Part shown: positions 44,354 through 54,769 of the stretch, piece by piece
How positions within the stretch are numbered: the stretch's first letter is position 1
Layout of the letters: each line of letters starts with the position of its first letter
NCBI GenBank assembly: GCA_965240325.2
Contig: OZ251222.1
Location: forward strand, 992,001 to 1,056,000
Reading direction: 5' to 3'
Source of the DNA: Rebecca billardiae RCC1528
Lineage: Eukaryota; Haptophyta
Length of the DNA stretch: 64,000 nucleotides
The notes under the pieces: generated by a model
Told to the model about the DNA's origin: nothing
The model's input: only the letters and a program-made list of their open reading frames with translations
Database searches by the model: none
Made by a program: the position numbers and the translations under genes

Positions 44354-45394
44354 ATGCGCGTTTTGGGTTCCCCGTGTCCAAACATTAAGACGGGCGAGGG
44401 CGCGGTGTGCGCGCGTGCAGTAGGCGCTCGGCGTGTGCCCAGCAGGCTGGCCCACCACGCCCTGCGGCGCTCTGCGTGTGCCCAGCAGGCTGGCCCACCA
44501 CGCCCCGCTCCGAATCGCGGCTCGAAATCACCGCGCGGGGCTGCGCGGACGGCGCGCATCGTGCACGGGCCGTTTCTGTGCTTCCGCGCAGCCCTCGTTC
44601 TCCTCCTGCCCGCGCAAGGCGTGCGCTGGGCGTGGCTGACGCGCCAGGGGACGCAAATGGCGTGGTCGTCCAGCCATCTCGGAGGCCGTACAGTAGAGCG
44701 CACGCCACGGCTTCAAAACGGGCGCCTTGGCCGCTCCTGGCCATTGCTGCCGGCCCTTGCCCATCGGCTGTGCTTCTGTGAAGCTGGGTGCATGCTCCCG
44801 TGCGTGCGCTTCAGCTGCTCAGAGGTCATCTGGCTGGGAGCTGACCTTGGCGCCTCTCAGCCAGCAGTGCGGGCGTGGAACCTCGCGATTCTGACGGAGG
44901 GCGAGCGACATGACCCCATGCCTTCGCACATTGGCATCTCGCCGCCGCCCTCGTCGATCGTCCACTGTGTCAATCATGTGTCATGCACCGCGTGCGCGCA
45001 AACATGTGGCTCGCGCACGGCCGGCTCCGGCATCGGCTTCCGTCGCCGCGAGAACGCACGTAGTGCTGTCAACGCGTGGGGGAAGCAGCTGGAAGTGCGG
45101 CGCGCGGCGCAGGAATCTACCAGCTACTCATGCGCCGCCACGCATCCACGCGCGGCGCCTCAGCTCGCACTTGCGTGGCTGCAGAAGCGCGAGCTGGGCG
45201 GCGTCCGACAGCCTACGATGCGCTGCACTCCGCTGCGGCCTCAAGACCGTGAAATCCCGTCCTGGTCAAAACCAATCGAACGGCTCATTTGGCGTCAATC
45301 AGACCAGCGCGACAGAGGGGTGCCTGAGCTGTGTGCGCCTCGTAGCTGGAGTCTGGACGCACGAGGCAAGCGCATGCACCAGCGTGCTTCATAG
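44354..45394 (+). CDS. uncharacterised ORF, low confidence
   Basis: 346 codons are open on the plus strand, but the opening codon at 44354 is not flanked by convincing signals. Part of the middle (LGADLGASQPAVRAWNLAIL; GSGIGFRRRENARSAVNAWG) looks protein-like, while the first third contains a tandem 43-bp repeat (GTGTGCCCAGCAGGCTGGCC at 44433 and again at 44476). The end runs through a fragment of leader-like unit A (45321). It is most likely a chance frame. Confidence 0.2.
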   Translation: MRVLGSPCPNIKTGEGAVCARAVGARRVPSRLAHHALRRSACAQQAGPPRPAPNRGSKSPRGAARTARIVHGPFLCFRAALVLLLPAQGVRWAWLTRQGTQMAWSSSHLGGRTVERTPRLQNGRLGRSWPLLPALAHRLCFCEAGCMLPCVRFSCSEVIWLGADLGASQPAVRAWNLAILTEGERHDPMPSHIGISPPPSSIVHCVNHVSCTACAQTCGSRTAGSGIGFRRRENARSAVNAWGKQLEVRRAAQESTSYSCAATHPRAAPQLALAWLQKRELGGVRQPTMRCTPLRPQDREIPSWSKPIERLIWRQSDQRDRGVPELCAPRSWSLDARGKRMHQRAS

Positions 45395-45614
45395 CGGGGC
45401 GGGCGGGCCGAGATCGCGCATACCTGCATGCGTCGCATGCGTTGAGGGCACGATACGCCTCCGCGCTCTCAGGGCACGCTCACGCCGCGGTCCCAACCCC
45501 CCAACGCGCGCGCGCGCGTAGCATGTGGTGCTCCAAGATCGCGATCTCCTCCACTCCATCCATCAAGTGATCCATGGACACTGAGATTTGATTATGGGAA
45601 CAGTACCACACCGA

Positions 45615-46338
45615 CAGGGGACTTTGGTCCCGCGCCCCTCTCGCGGGCTCTGGCGCGCGAACGCTTTGTCACTACTGGCCGCCGAGCCGTAGATTGGCGC
45701 TCCGTGCACCAACAAAGACATCCCCAGCCGCATGTTGCCACTCGACACCTCGTCTCGCCTCGCGCGGAGCCAACTTGTGGTGTGCGGGAGCCACCCGTAG
45801 CACACTGGGCCGTGTAGCGACGCGCGTGGCGGGTCAACAGCGCATCGCGAAGGCGTCGCACGCGCAATCCGTTGAGTACATACTCATGTCTGTCCCATGG
45901 CACGTCATGCACCGCCTGTCGACACCTCGTCTCGCTTCGCGCGGAGCCAACTTGTGGTGTGCGGGAGCTACCCGAAGCACAGGCTGTGCTGCACGCGGCG
46001 CGTCGCGAGTCGGGAGTGCATCGGAGCACACGGCGGCGCATGACGTCCCATGGGACAGACATGAGTATGTACTCAACGGATTGCGCGTGCGACGCCTTCG
46101 CGATGCGCTGTTGACCCGCCACGCGCGTCGCTACACGGCCCAGTGTGTGTGCTACGGGTGGCTCCCGCACACCACAAGTTGGCTCCGCGCGAGGCGAGAC
46201 GAGGTGTCGAGTGGCAACATGCGGCTGGGGATGTCTTTGTTGGTGTACGGAGCGCCAATCTAAGGCTCGGCGGCCAGTAGTGACAAAGCGTTCGCGCGCC
46301 AGAGCCCGCGAGAGGGGCGCGGGACCAAAGTCCCCTGT
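45615..46338. mobile_element. 0.72-kb near-perfect palindrome (long inverted-repeat element)
   Basis: Arm 45615-45917 is the reverse complement of 46032-46338 with only scattered mismatches. The loop (45918-46031) contains a third, partial copy of an arm segment (TCGACACCTCGTCTCGC, GGAGCCAACTTGTGGTGTGC). It has no coding gene of its own. Weaker similarity extends about 15-20 bp further on both sides (GGAACAGTACCACACCGACA versus GGACAGTGGGACACA). It resembles a foldback or MITE-class element. Confidence 0.8.
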
Positions 46339-46875
46339 GTCCCACTGTCCTTTCTGTTGGCGGTGTCGCAGAGCGACCCGCCCCGGGCCGGCCGTTACAG
46401 CAAGGAGTCTTTAAAAACCCACTATTTGTAAGACCCCTTGGTTACAGGGCCATTAGAGGCGGTGGGACAGTACATAGTCATCGGCGGGTATTTCGATAGG
46501 TGCCGTTTGGAGACTGGTTTATGCAGCAACGCACGTACGTGCAGGTTGTGAAAGCTCGGCTTGGGAAGCGGTATATATTTGGTTGATGTTGGTTGAATTG
46601 TGGTAAATGCCGGTTGGGAGTACTACTTGCGGCTATCTCCCTTATTTATTATGCATATCTTGGAGGGGAACTCCGTACACGCGATGCCCAGATCGCTACC
46701 AGATCCGATCTTCCCAACATGTGCTCGCCAAGCCTTATAAGATTTGACGCGTCGGGGTTACGTTTCAATATCAGTGGGTTTCAGCCGTTGGTCTCGACTC
46801 GTAACCAAGCTGAGCGGTACTGCGCGACGCCGGTAACCCCATCGATCCACATTGCGCCCGACGAACGAGCTGGTC
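46339..46875. other. 5' flank of the cyclin gene
   Basis: AT-richer sequence between the palindrome and the cyclin start. It has GGTTGATGTTGGTTG-type short repeats near 46580 and no coding segment. Confidence 0.45.
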
Positions 46876-47883
46876 ATGCACCTCCCGACGATCTCTCGCA
46901 GGGCCGCGTACGCGGAGCTGGCGCCGCGCGTGCAGAAGCGCGTCCGAGCACTCGTCGCTGCCATCACGCCTGACGGCCCGACGACGGACATGCGCTGGAC
47001 CGCCGGCATCAAGCCCGAGTCGCTCGTGCTGGCGTGCGCATACCTCAGCCGCCTCGTCGCGAGCGTCGACGGGGACTCCGACCGCACCGAGGCGGCGAGG
47101 CGCTTTGCCGAGCGCGCGGAGCTGCACTTCGCCGCGTGTGTCGTCATCGCCGACAAGTACTGCAACGACCGCAGCTACGCCAACCTGCTGCTGCTCGTCG
47201 CCGACGCCGCGATCCTCGACGCGGCGGCGCTTCGCCGCGCGGAGCTGGCGACTTTCAGCATCCTGCTCGACACCTCGGGCCTGAACGTCTCCCCGGTGGA
47301 GTTCGAGGCCATGGCACGCATCATGTGCGAGACCAAGTGGGAGCGCACGGGCCTCGACACCAGCCTCGCCCTGCTCGTGCGCACGGCGAGCTCGCACACC
47401 AGCGTGCTGCCGGCGAGCGCCATCGCGCAGCCGCTCGTGACCCCGGGCGAGGATGAGCACGGCCTGGCGCGCCCGTTGCTCTCGGACGCGCTGCAGAGCT
47501 TCGGTAACGTGTTCGGCCGCTTGCGCGCGCCGAGCATGCCCAAGCCCACGGGTGACGTGAGCAGAACCAGCAGAACCAGCAGCAGCAGTGTCCAGAGCAG
47601 CAGCTACGGCAGTGTCAGCAGCTCCGGCAGCGGCCACGGCGCGGCTGGCAGCCGGGGCGGCGGTGGCTGGAGCGCCGCAGATGGCGCGGACGCGTCCAAG
47701 CGCGTGGTGCCAGTGGTGACGAGGCGGCCCAGCTGGGTGCAGCGCATGCGCGCGGCCCCCGGGGCGCTCAAACCGGTCGGCGAGGCGAAGAGCAGCAGCA
47801 GCAGCTGGAGCGTGCTGCCGGCGGTGCGGGTCTCATCCCGTCAGCAGACGATCCCGGTCGGCACGCGTGCGAGTGCCGCTTAG
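46876..47883 (+). CDS. PHO80-like (P/U-type) cyclin
   Basis: A 335-aa protein. The N-terminal 150 residues form the Pho80-type cyclin box: KPESLVLACAYLSRLVASVD, then FAACVVIADKYCNDRSYANL, then the helix RRAELATFSILLDTSGLNVS and PVEFEAM. Such cyclins partner with PHO85/CDK5-like kinases in nutrient or cell-cycle control, and that role is inferred from the family. The remaining 180 residues are disordered, Ser/Gly/Arg-rich (TSRTSSSSVQSSSYGSVSSS), and likely phosphorylated. The ATG at 46876 is the first in the frame; the frame opens slightly upstream only from TTG. It is intronless. Downstream, 58 bp after the stop, the (AT)n tract of the next element begins. Confidence 0.85.
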   Translation: MHLPTISRRAAYAELAPRVQKRVRALVAAITPDGPTTDMRWTAGIKPESLVLACAYLSRLVASVDGDSDRTEAARRFAERAELHFAACVVIADKYCNDRSYANLLLLVADAAILDAAALRRAELATFSILLDTSGLNVSPVEFEAMARIMCETKWERTGLDTSLALLVRTASSHTSVLPASAIAQPLVTPGEDEHGLARPLLSDALQSFGNVFGRLRAPSMPKPTGDVSRTSRTSSSSVQSSSYGSVSSSGSGHGAAGSRGGGGWSAADGADASKRVVPVVTRRPSWVQRMRAAPGALKPVGEAKSSSSSWSVLPAVRVSSRQQTIPVGTRASAA

Positions 47884-47937
47884 ACTCTGACCCCGGCAGC
47901 AGCCGGGCTGCTGATACGACTCATTGAATATAAACGT

Positions 47938-47938
<1 letters not shown>

Positions 47939-48019
<81 letters not shown>
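47939..48019. repeat. (AT)n microsatellite, left border of the 1.9-kb inverted-repeat interval
   Basis: About 40 AT units, ending 13 bp before the 37-bp inverted repeat. Confidence 0.9.
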
Positions 48020-48021
<2 letters not shown>

Positions 48022-48031
48022 GGTGTGTCGT

Positions 48032-49962
48032 ACCAGGTCGTTCCCCCTGCACTGGGAATCCGCGGTTTGGACATACGAGAAAAACAGCCGCAGGACGCAC
48101 CCGTCGCTACCCGCGAATAAGATTTTCAGGTCTCGCGGGTGCGGATGTGCGTCAATCGATGAGCTGGTCTCGCAATCCCAAAATTGAGCCGCAATGAAGA
48201 TAGATGGTGCAGGGAGCCCCCGGCCGGTGGCGGCTCGGCAGGCGAGGGCCGACCAAATCTTGACCTTTGCCCTCGGCGGCAGGGCGGGCAGGCGAAGGCG
48301 GCCGAGCGCCGTTGGCGGCCGGCGCGCCCGGGGCACGGCGCTGCGGGCGCGGATGTGCTCGCGGAGCCGGCTTGCGTGGACAGGCTGTTGCGGGAGAGTA
48401 TATGGCGCCCTCCTGCGCCGCGCGTCTCGCGCCACGCCTCTTTTCGCCGCGGCTCAGGGCAGCGCGCACGCGCGCGCCGCCTCGGAGGCCAGGGCCGCAC
48501 CGTGCCCGCGCCGCAGCCGCAACCGCGCGCGCGCCGTGCGCGGCGTGGTCGGGAAGGAACGGGGGGTGCTGCCGGGCGAGATGACGACATCATGTGCGCA
48601 CGCCATGCCGCCCCGCGGCGCCGCGAAAGGGCACGATAACGGATCCGCACAGCTGTTGACGAGTGCTGATTTCTTGTCGTGCCTGAAGCCAGACCTCGGA
48701 GCTCGAAGAAGATGATGAAAGTGCATCCGCGCGAGGAAAGCGTCGCACCCAGCACTTCTACACGACCACGTGGTGATGAACATTCATGTAAGAGTATCCC
48801 GCGTGCCCGCTTGGCACTGTTCTGTGTCTCAATGATCGTCCCGGCAAGGGTCACGACCGCGAGGCCGTGGCACACCATTCATAGTGTGACAACTCGAAGA
48901 GGCGTGCAAACGGACCAGCGACACGCTCGGCAAGGCGTGGCGGGGCGGCATGGCGTGCGCACATGATATCGCCATCTCGCCCGGCAGCCGTGCCCGTTCC
49001 TTCCCGACCACGCCGCGCACGGCGCGCACGCGGTCGGCTGCGGCGCAGGCAAGGCTGGCCTTGAGGCGACGCGCCGCGTGCGCGCTGCCCTGAGCCGAGG
49101 CGAAAGAGGCGTGGCGCAAGTCGCGCGGTGCAGGAGGGCGGCAGATACTCTCCCACAACAGCCCGTCCACGCACGCCGGCTCCGCAAGCACATCCGCGCC
49201 CGCAGCGCCCTGGCCCGGGCGCGGCCCCCAGCGGGTCACGACCGCGAGGCCGCGTGCACACCATTTGTGACAACTCGAAGAGGCGTGCAAATGGACCAGC
49301 GACACGCTCGGCAAGGCGTGGCGGGGCGGCATGGCGTGCGCACATGATATCGCCATCTCGCCCGGCAGCCGCGCCCGTTCCTTCCCGACCACGCCGCGCA
49401 CGGCGCGCGCGCGGTCGGCTGCGGCGCAGGCCGAAGGCTGGCCCCGGAGGCGGCGCGCGCGTGCGCGCTGCCCTGAGCCGAGGCGAAAGAGGCGTGGCGC
49501 AAGTCGCGCGGCGCAGGAGGGCGGCAGATACTCTCCCGCAACAGCCCGTCCACGCACGCCGGCTCCGCAAGCACATCCGCGCCCCCCAGCGCCGGGCCAG
49601 CTGCATCGCACTCGCCGCCCGGCCGCAGGCGCAGGGGGCGGGTCAGAATCGGTGCTCCGCACCCGCGGGAGGGCTCCCGCCTCCGCGGTTGCACGCGAAG
49701 AACTCATTTCCAGCGCCTCGATTTCGTGAGCGGACTATCGCTGACGAGGCTGATTACTGCGTTCCACGGCTTTGCCGCGCTCGGGATTTGGGTTCTCTAA
49801 TGGATGGATGTACTTTCGTCATTTTCAATTGGAAACCTCGATTAGATCGTTCAAGTGGTCTGATAGAGCAAGCGGAAGAATAAATCTGCGTTGCTATGCC
49901 GCGGCCTCGTGCTCTGAATAGTGCGAAACCGCGGATTCCCAGTGCAGGGGGAACGACCTGGT
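48032..49962. mobile_element. 1.93-kb interval bounded by a perfect 37-bp inverted repeat
   Basis: 48032-48068 is the exact reverse complement of 49926-49962. Inside lie three copies of a unit of about 300 bp: one in minus orientation (about 48318-48612) and two in plus orientation, 381 bp apart (about 48849-49215 and 49232-49590). The units contain long open frames on the minus strand, but none with a recognisable domain or consistent start. Each end is followed within 15 bp by a long (AT)n tract. This could be a non-autonomous transposon inserted in AT repeats or a locally amplified fold-back structure. Confidence 0.7.
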
Positions 49963-49967
49963 ATGTG

Positions 49968-50129
<162 letters not shown>

Positions 50130-50157
50130 GTAACACTGTCACTGCATGCACAGTTGT

Positions 50158-50194
50158 CAGTTTACTAAGAATAAGAGACGCACACAGCTCAGGC
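50158..50194 (+). repeat. dispersed leader-like unit A
   Basis: A full copy, CAGTTTACTAAGAATAAGAG to GCTCAGGCA, 28 bp after the CA microsatellite. Confidence 0.8.
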
Positions 50195-51472
50195 ACTAGG
50201 CAGGCTGCGAGCAGATTACAGCTTTGAGCTTATACACGACTACTGGTTTTACTGAAAATTTACAGCAGGGGCCTCCGACATTCGATACAGCATCGAGCAT
50301 GATACGGCTAGCGCCTCTCCGCATTGTATGTCTGATGTAATCAATTGTAATGCGCCGCCAGGCGCTGGCCGCGGTCATTGAGTAGTGAGTATAGTGAGTG
50401 GCCGCCCATCATGATCATTATCATTGTATAACTATAAGTTACTGTTAACACTATCAGACTATTCGTCTACTTAGTTACTGCTGCTAGCAGTAACAGTAGC
50501 ATTACCGGCTGAGTAACTATCAACCGCGTAGTCCGACGAGGGCTAATGTCATTTACTATAATGAGTCTGCATGTCTCTCACTCTCTGGCATCTCTGAGTA
50601 ATAAGTAATCAGCGCCTCTAAGTCTAACTTTTGCCGTACAAGGGCGTTCCCGGGATCCTGCCACACGCTCCGAACGGCATGCCCCCCCCCTGGGGGGGGC
50701 ATGGCTACCGGACTGGCGCGGGCCGTAATATCAAATGTACCCGCTTGAAATAGAGAAAGCCAATTTCAATAGGAACGCGGTTCGATTTGGCGTATGACCA
50801 GTGCGGGGAACGCCCCTGAGACCTAGCCGTAATGACTGGCTGAGTGAGTAAACTCTGCTTACTCATTCCGCGTCACTGACTAGTTAGACCGTCGTACTGA
50901 TGTAGTATGCTGTCGTGAGCCTTTTACTGAATAAATTGTTCGGGGGGCCGGCCCGGCCCCGCCGCGGGGCCGCCGCGCCCGCCGGCCCGCGGGCCGCTCA
51001 CTCAGTCACTAGACACTAGTCAGCCGCGGGGCGCCAGGTCCGCTACTGTCCGCTTCGGACCGAATGATCCGCCAAACCGGACAGAGCCGCGCTTGTGCCT
51101 TGGCAGTGTCTGTCCGGCGCCGCATTATTCGCTGAACATGCGCTGGCGGGGCGGCGCCATTGTCAGGTCGGCTCTGGCACTAATCACTATGCCCACTGCC
51201 AGGCCGTGCTGTTGAACTTGAACTTGAAGCGGCGGCCACCATTCGCCCACGGTCCACGCGTGGTCAACGCGTCTTCCCCGCATTGGCTGGCACAGGCCCG
51301 GGAGTAGACGCCCCCGATGGTCAGGGCCCCGGTAGACAGAACCCAAGATCGACTGTCCGTGCACCGACGCTGTTGGTCAAACAGTTGATCCCACTCACCC
51401 TGGGCCCGGCGGCACATGCGCAGAGCGGCGGCAGGACCGATCCCCGACCGCCTCGTGATGACGAGTGGAAGC
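50195..51472. other. gene-free stretch rich in short inverted repeats
   Basis: No coding segment is supported. It holds AAGGGCGTTCCC at 50640 facing GGGAACGCCCCT at 50806, a GCATGCC-C7/G8-GCATG hairpin at about 50680-50703, and the very stable hairpin CGGCCCCG-CCG-CGGGGCCG at about 50950. Confidence 0.5.
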
Positions 51473-52099
51473 TCACTTCTGCACCATCACGCGCATGAAG
51501 TCATCCAGCCTTAGCAGCGTGTCCTTGGAACCGTCCTCCTTCGCGTCCATGCACTCTGCAATCATGTCGCTCGCCTGAGTCAGCAGGGTGGCACGGCGGG
51601 CAAGCGGGCGCAAGGCCGAGCGGAGGTGAGACGCACTCCCCGTTCGCGCACGTATCGGGCGGCACACTACCAGCCCGTCACGCGGCACGGGGCGCACCCA
51701 CGGGCAGGATCGCGCTGCACGTACCGCCATCTGCGAGACGTGTGTGTTCACAAACTCGCCCAGCACTCCACGCACGTCTGCGCCGTCGATACCGCCGCGC
51801 TGCTGCCTGTCGAGCACGTTGTACGCATCACGCAGGTCCTCGAGCACGTCGTCGTCCAGCGGGCGGCACATCACCGTCACAAAGTCGGTGAAGTCGAGCG
51901 TCTTATTCTGCGGATCCATCTCGACAAGCAGGTCAGCCACGTCTGCATCGGTGAAGTTGGCGCCGAGGGTGCCGAGCACTGCTTTGAGCCCCTGCGCGTC
52001 GACACGGCCCGAAGGGCCACATAATCTGTCGTACAGCCTTTGCAGCCGCCGCAGCACCTCGTCTGGCACGACGCGCATGACGTTGAGGGTGTCGGACAT
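51473..52099 (-). CDS. calmodulin-like EF-hand protein, two exons
   Basis: Exon 1 is 51725-52099 and exon 2 is 51473-51574, with a GTACGT...CAG intron at 51575-51724 in phase 0, giving 158 aa. Four EF-hand-like helix-loop-helix units can be placed. Unit 1 (CGPSGRVDAQGL) and unit 2 (DPQNKTLDFTDF) deviate from the calcium loop, unit 3 (DRQQRGGIDGAD) is close to canonical, and unit 4 (DAKEDGSKDTLLRLDDF) has an insertion. Length and layout fit calmodulin, centrin or a myosin light chain. Without intact loops, calcium binding is uncertain for at least two hands. The ATG at 52099 (MSDTLNVMRVVPDEV) was chosen because the open frame above it starts only from GTG. Confidence 0.85.
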   Translation of the reverse strand: MSDTLNVMRVVPDEVLRRLQRLYDRLCGPSGRVDAQGLKAVLGTLGANFTDADVADLLVEMDPQNKTLDFTDFVTVMCRPLDDDVLEDLRDAYNVLDRQQRGGIDGADVRGVLGEFVNTHVSQMAVRAARSCPWVRPVPRDGLVVCRPIRARTGSASHLRSALRPLARRATLLTQASDMIAECMDAKEDGSKDTLLRLDDFMRVMVQK

Positions 52100-52287
52100 G
52101 ATGACGGCGGCGCCCGGCGGACCCACCAGCACGGTTACTGGTTGTGTTCCTGTGCTCACCACCGCCAAGGCCTCGCTGCCCTGTGAGAGCCGCCACCCTT
52201 GCCTTTGCCGTTACGATTCGTGTCGAGTGCTTTCGTCGTGCTCAGTGCGAGACTCACAGCACGGCCGCCCGCCCGCGGTTGCGCGTA

Positions 52288-52410
52288 CAGTTTACTGCTA
52301 AGAATAAGAGACGCACACAGCTCAGGCAGTACAGTTTACTATGTTTTTAACGTGCACACTTGGTTAAGACAGTTTACTACTAAGAATAAGAGACGCGCAC
52401 AGCTCAGGCA
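52288..52410 (+). repeat. tandem A-B-A array of dispersed leader-like units
   Basis: Unit A (52288-52328), unit B (52332-52368) and unit A (52370-52410) stand head to tail. Each begins CAGTTTACT and each ends in a run containing AAG or CAGG. The array stops 13 bp before the ATG of the GT61 gene. Confidence 0.85.
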
Positions 52411-52423
52411 GGCGAGATCAGCA

Positions 52424-54436
52424 ATGGCGCCCTCGCGCGCCCGTGGACTCCTCGTGCTGCGGCTCGCGGTTTCGCAGGCGGCGTTCCAGTTCCCCATCCA
52501 CCTCCCCAGGTGGCCGTGGACGAGCTCTGACTGGGCCGCCGAAGTGCGGCACGTGGTCGGCTCGAATGCGACCGCCCACAGCCCGGCGCGCAGCGCTCCT
52601 CGGCCCGAGCACCCCGAGGCGGTGGTCGCGGCCGGGCCCGACGCGCCTCCGCGGGTCGTCGCGTACGATGATCTGCGCCCTCGCGGTGCTTGCCCGCCCG
52701 GGAACCCCGACATCAAGCGGCTGAGGAGGGCCACGCATGCGGCGAACGAGCGCGCCCTCACCTTCCTGGCCTGGGTGCCGTCGCAGTCGACGCACCGCAT
52801 GCCGCCGCTGCCCGTGATGAGCTCCAAGGCGCGCCTCGAGCGCGTGTGCGCCGAGTTCTACCGCAAGGTGCCGAAGCAGTGGGGCTTCTGCCCGGGCGCG
52901 CCGGCATCCGAGCACGCGCGCTACTCGTGCGAGTCGGCGGCCTACGTCGCCGAGCTCGACTGCGCGTACGTCGACTGCGACGCGCACGAGCACATCAAGC
53001 CGGGCCTGGTGTACGACCATTCGGCCGCGTACGCGGTGCACCTCGCGTCCGGGCAGTTTGGGCGCGTGATCACGCGGCCCGGCGCGGGGAGCACGCGGGT
53101 GAAGGCGTACCCCGAGCTGGCGCACGCGCTCGGCGTGTACCCGCGCGGCACGGCGCACGCCATCGAGCAGCTGCCGCGGCTCGTGATGCTGCTGCGCACG
53201 CTGCCCGCGCACGTGCCGATCGTGGCCCCGCGGCACTCGCTCCGCGAGCAGTTCGTCGCGGTGCTCGACGTGCTCGATGGGCTGGGCTGCCTCGCGGTCG
53301 GGGCGGCGGGGCAGGCCGCGGCGTCGGGCGCGGGGCGCGCGCCGCGCTGCTCCGGGGCGCGCGTGCTCGCCGACGGCCGCACGCTCGCCGACCGACTGCT
53401 GCTCCTCCCGCGCACGCCCGTGCGCGCCGCGCCAGCGGGCATGGCGCCCGTCGGCGGGAACGTGAGCTCGAGGCTGGTGTGGTGGGACCAGCTGACGACG
53501 TATCGCGCCGACCGAGTCTTCTTCGCGGGGGAGAGCGTGTGGGTGCCCGCGCAGCTGCAGCCCATCCGGCCGCAGCTGCCGCCGGTGCGTCGGGGCTGGT
53601 ACGACATGCTCGACGAGGCGCCGTGCCACTACAAGCGGCTGCAGCCAATGTGGCTGCTGCAGAGCACGCTCACGCCCGCCTTTGTGCGGCCGCGCGCGGC
53701 GAGGTACCTCAAGGTGCTGATCGTGCACCGCGCCGAGGCGAAAGGGCGGCGGGTCGTGGCGAACCACGACGACCTCGAGCGCGCGGTGCGGCGTGCGCTG
53801 CCGCACGCGCACGTGTACACGTTCGTCGGCCGGCAGCACGCGCTCGGCGCCACTGTCTCCCTCTTTGCGAACGCGGACATCGCGATCGCGCCGCACGGCG
53901 CGGCGTGCGCCTTCTGGGCGTTCATGCGCCCGCGCACGGCGGTGGTTGAGCTGGCGTACCCGGGGCACGGCGGGATGTGGTTCCCCGCAAACTTCTACTA
54001 CCTGCTCGCCCACGCGGTCGGGCTGCGCTACCACCTCTCGCTCTGCACGAGCGGCAACTACAACTCACCGATGCGCGCGGACGTCGGCGACGTGGTCAGG
54101 CTCGTGCAGATGGCTGCGGGCGCGCTGCCGGCCGAGCGGGGGAGGCCGCCCGCCGGCGGGTACAGCGCGAGCGCGCCAGGCACGGCGCGCGACGAGGTCG
54201 TGTGGGGGCGGCCGACGGGTTACAAGCCGGGAAAGGGCGAGCTGATGGGCCCGGGCGCGCTCAACCGCCCCTCCGCATCTGGCCCGGCCCGCTCGCACCA
54301 GGCGCGGGCTTCGCCCCGGCGGCCGGCAAAGCGCGCGCGTACGCCGACGCCTGCCGACGCCGTGTCACGGGGCGACTCGTCGCTCACGGCTCCCACTCGC
54401 ACGTTTCATCGCACCCCACTTGCACGCCTACCGTAG
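52424..54436 (+). CDS. family GT61 glycosyltransferase
   Basis: A 671-aa protein, intronless. A short N-terminal hydrophobic stretch (LLVLRLAVSQAAFQF) fits a signal anchor for the Golgi or ER lumen. Several Cys-containing segments follow in the N-terminal half. The GT61 (DUF563) signature is at about 465-520: VYTFVGRQHALGATVSLFAN, then ADIAIAPHGAACAFWAFMRP and TAVVELAYPGHGG. Relatives transfer xylose or GlcNAc to proteins or polysaccharides; the substrate here is unknown. The C-terminal 130 residues are low-complexity and basic. The ATG at 52424 was preferred because the open frame upstream consists of the leader-like repeats. Confidence 0.85.
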   Translation: MAPSRARGLLVLRLAVSQAAFQFPIHLPRWPWTSSDWAAEVRHVVGSNATAHSPARSAPRPEHPEAVVAAGPDAPPRVVAYDDLRPRGACPPGNPDIKRLRRATHAANERALTFLAWVPSQSTHRMPPLPVMSSKARLERVCAEFYRKVPKQWGFCPGAPASEHARYSCESAAYVAELDCAYVDCDAHEHIKPGLVYDHSAAYAVHLASGQFGRVITRPGAGSTRVKAYPELAHALGVYPRGTAHAIEQLPRLVMLLRTLPAHVPIVAPRHSLREQFVAVLDVLDGLGCLAVGAAGQAAASGAGRAPRCSGARVLADGRTLADRLLLLPRTPVRAAPAGMAPVGGNVSSRLVWWDQLTTYRADRVFFAGESVWVPAQLQPIRPQLPPVRRGWYDMLDEAPCHYKRLQPMWLLQSTLTPAFVRPRAARYLKVLIVHRAEAKGRRVVANHDDLERAVRRALPHAHVYTFVGRQHALGATVSLFANADIAIAPHGAACAFWAFMRPRTAVVELAYPGHGGMWFPANFYYLLAHAVGLRYHLSLCTSGNYNSPMRADVGDVVRLVQMAAGALPAERGRPPAGGYSASAPGTARDEVVWGRPTGYKPGKGELMGPGALNRPSASGPARSHQARASPRRPAKRARTPTPADAVSRGDSSLTAPTRTFHRTPLARLP

Positions 54437-54723
54437 GCTGCGCGGCGCGGTACCTAGTTGGCTCGCTGTTGAGCGGCACCAATAGTGTCCGATCTGGCGG
54501 CCGCGAATGCCTGATGAGATTATAGCAGGCTGATGCCAGTAGCTAGTCAACTAACTACAGTAGCTAGTTGTCCGCTCGATGACTCGATCTGATGTAGTCT
54601 AGTTTAAACTATAACTACTACGATAGTCATCATCATCATATATATATATATGTATATATAGTTACGGTTACTACATACATATGATCGAGTAGCATATTAC
54701 TAACTACTACTTTATTAAATAAT

Positions 54724-54769
<46 letters not shown>

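Noticed and set aside
45592-46263. Two mirror-image ORFs on opposite strands
   Set aside because: They are the two arms of the palindrome read in both directions; no domain or codon-use support.
52199-52423. N-terminal extension of the GT61 protein
   Set aside because: The in-frame upstream text is the translation of the dispersed leader-like repeats and starts from a non-ATG codon.
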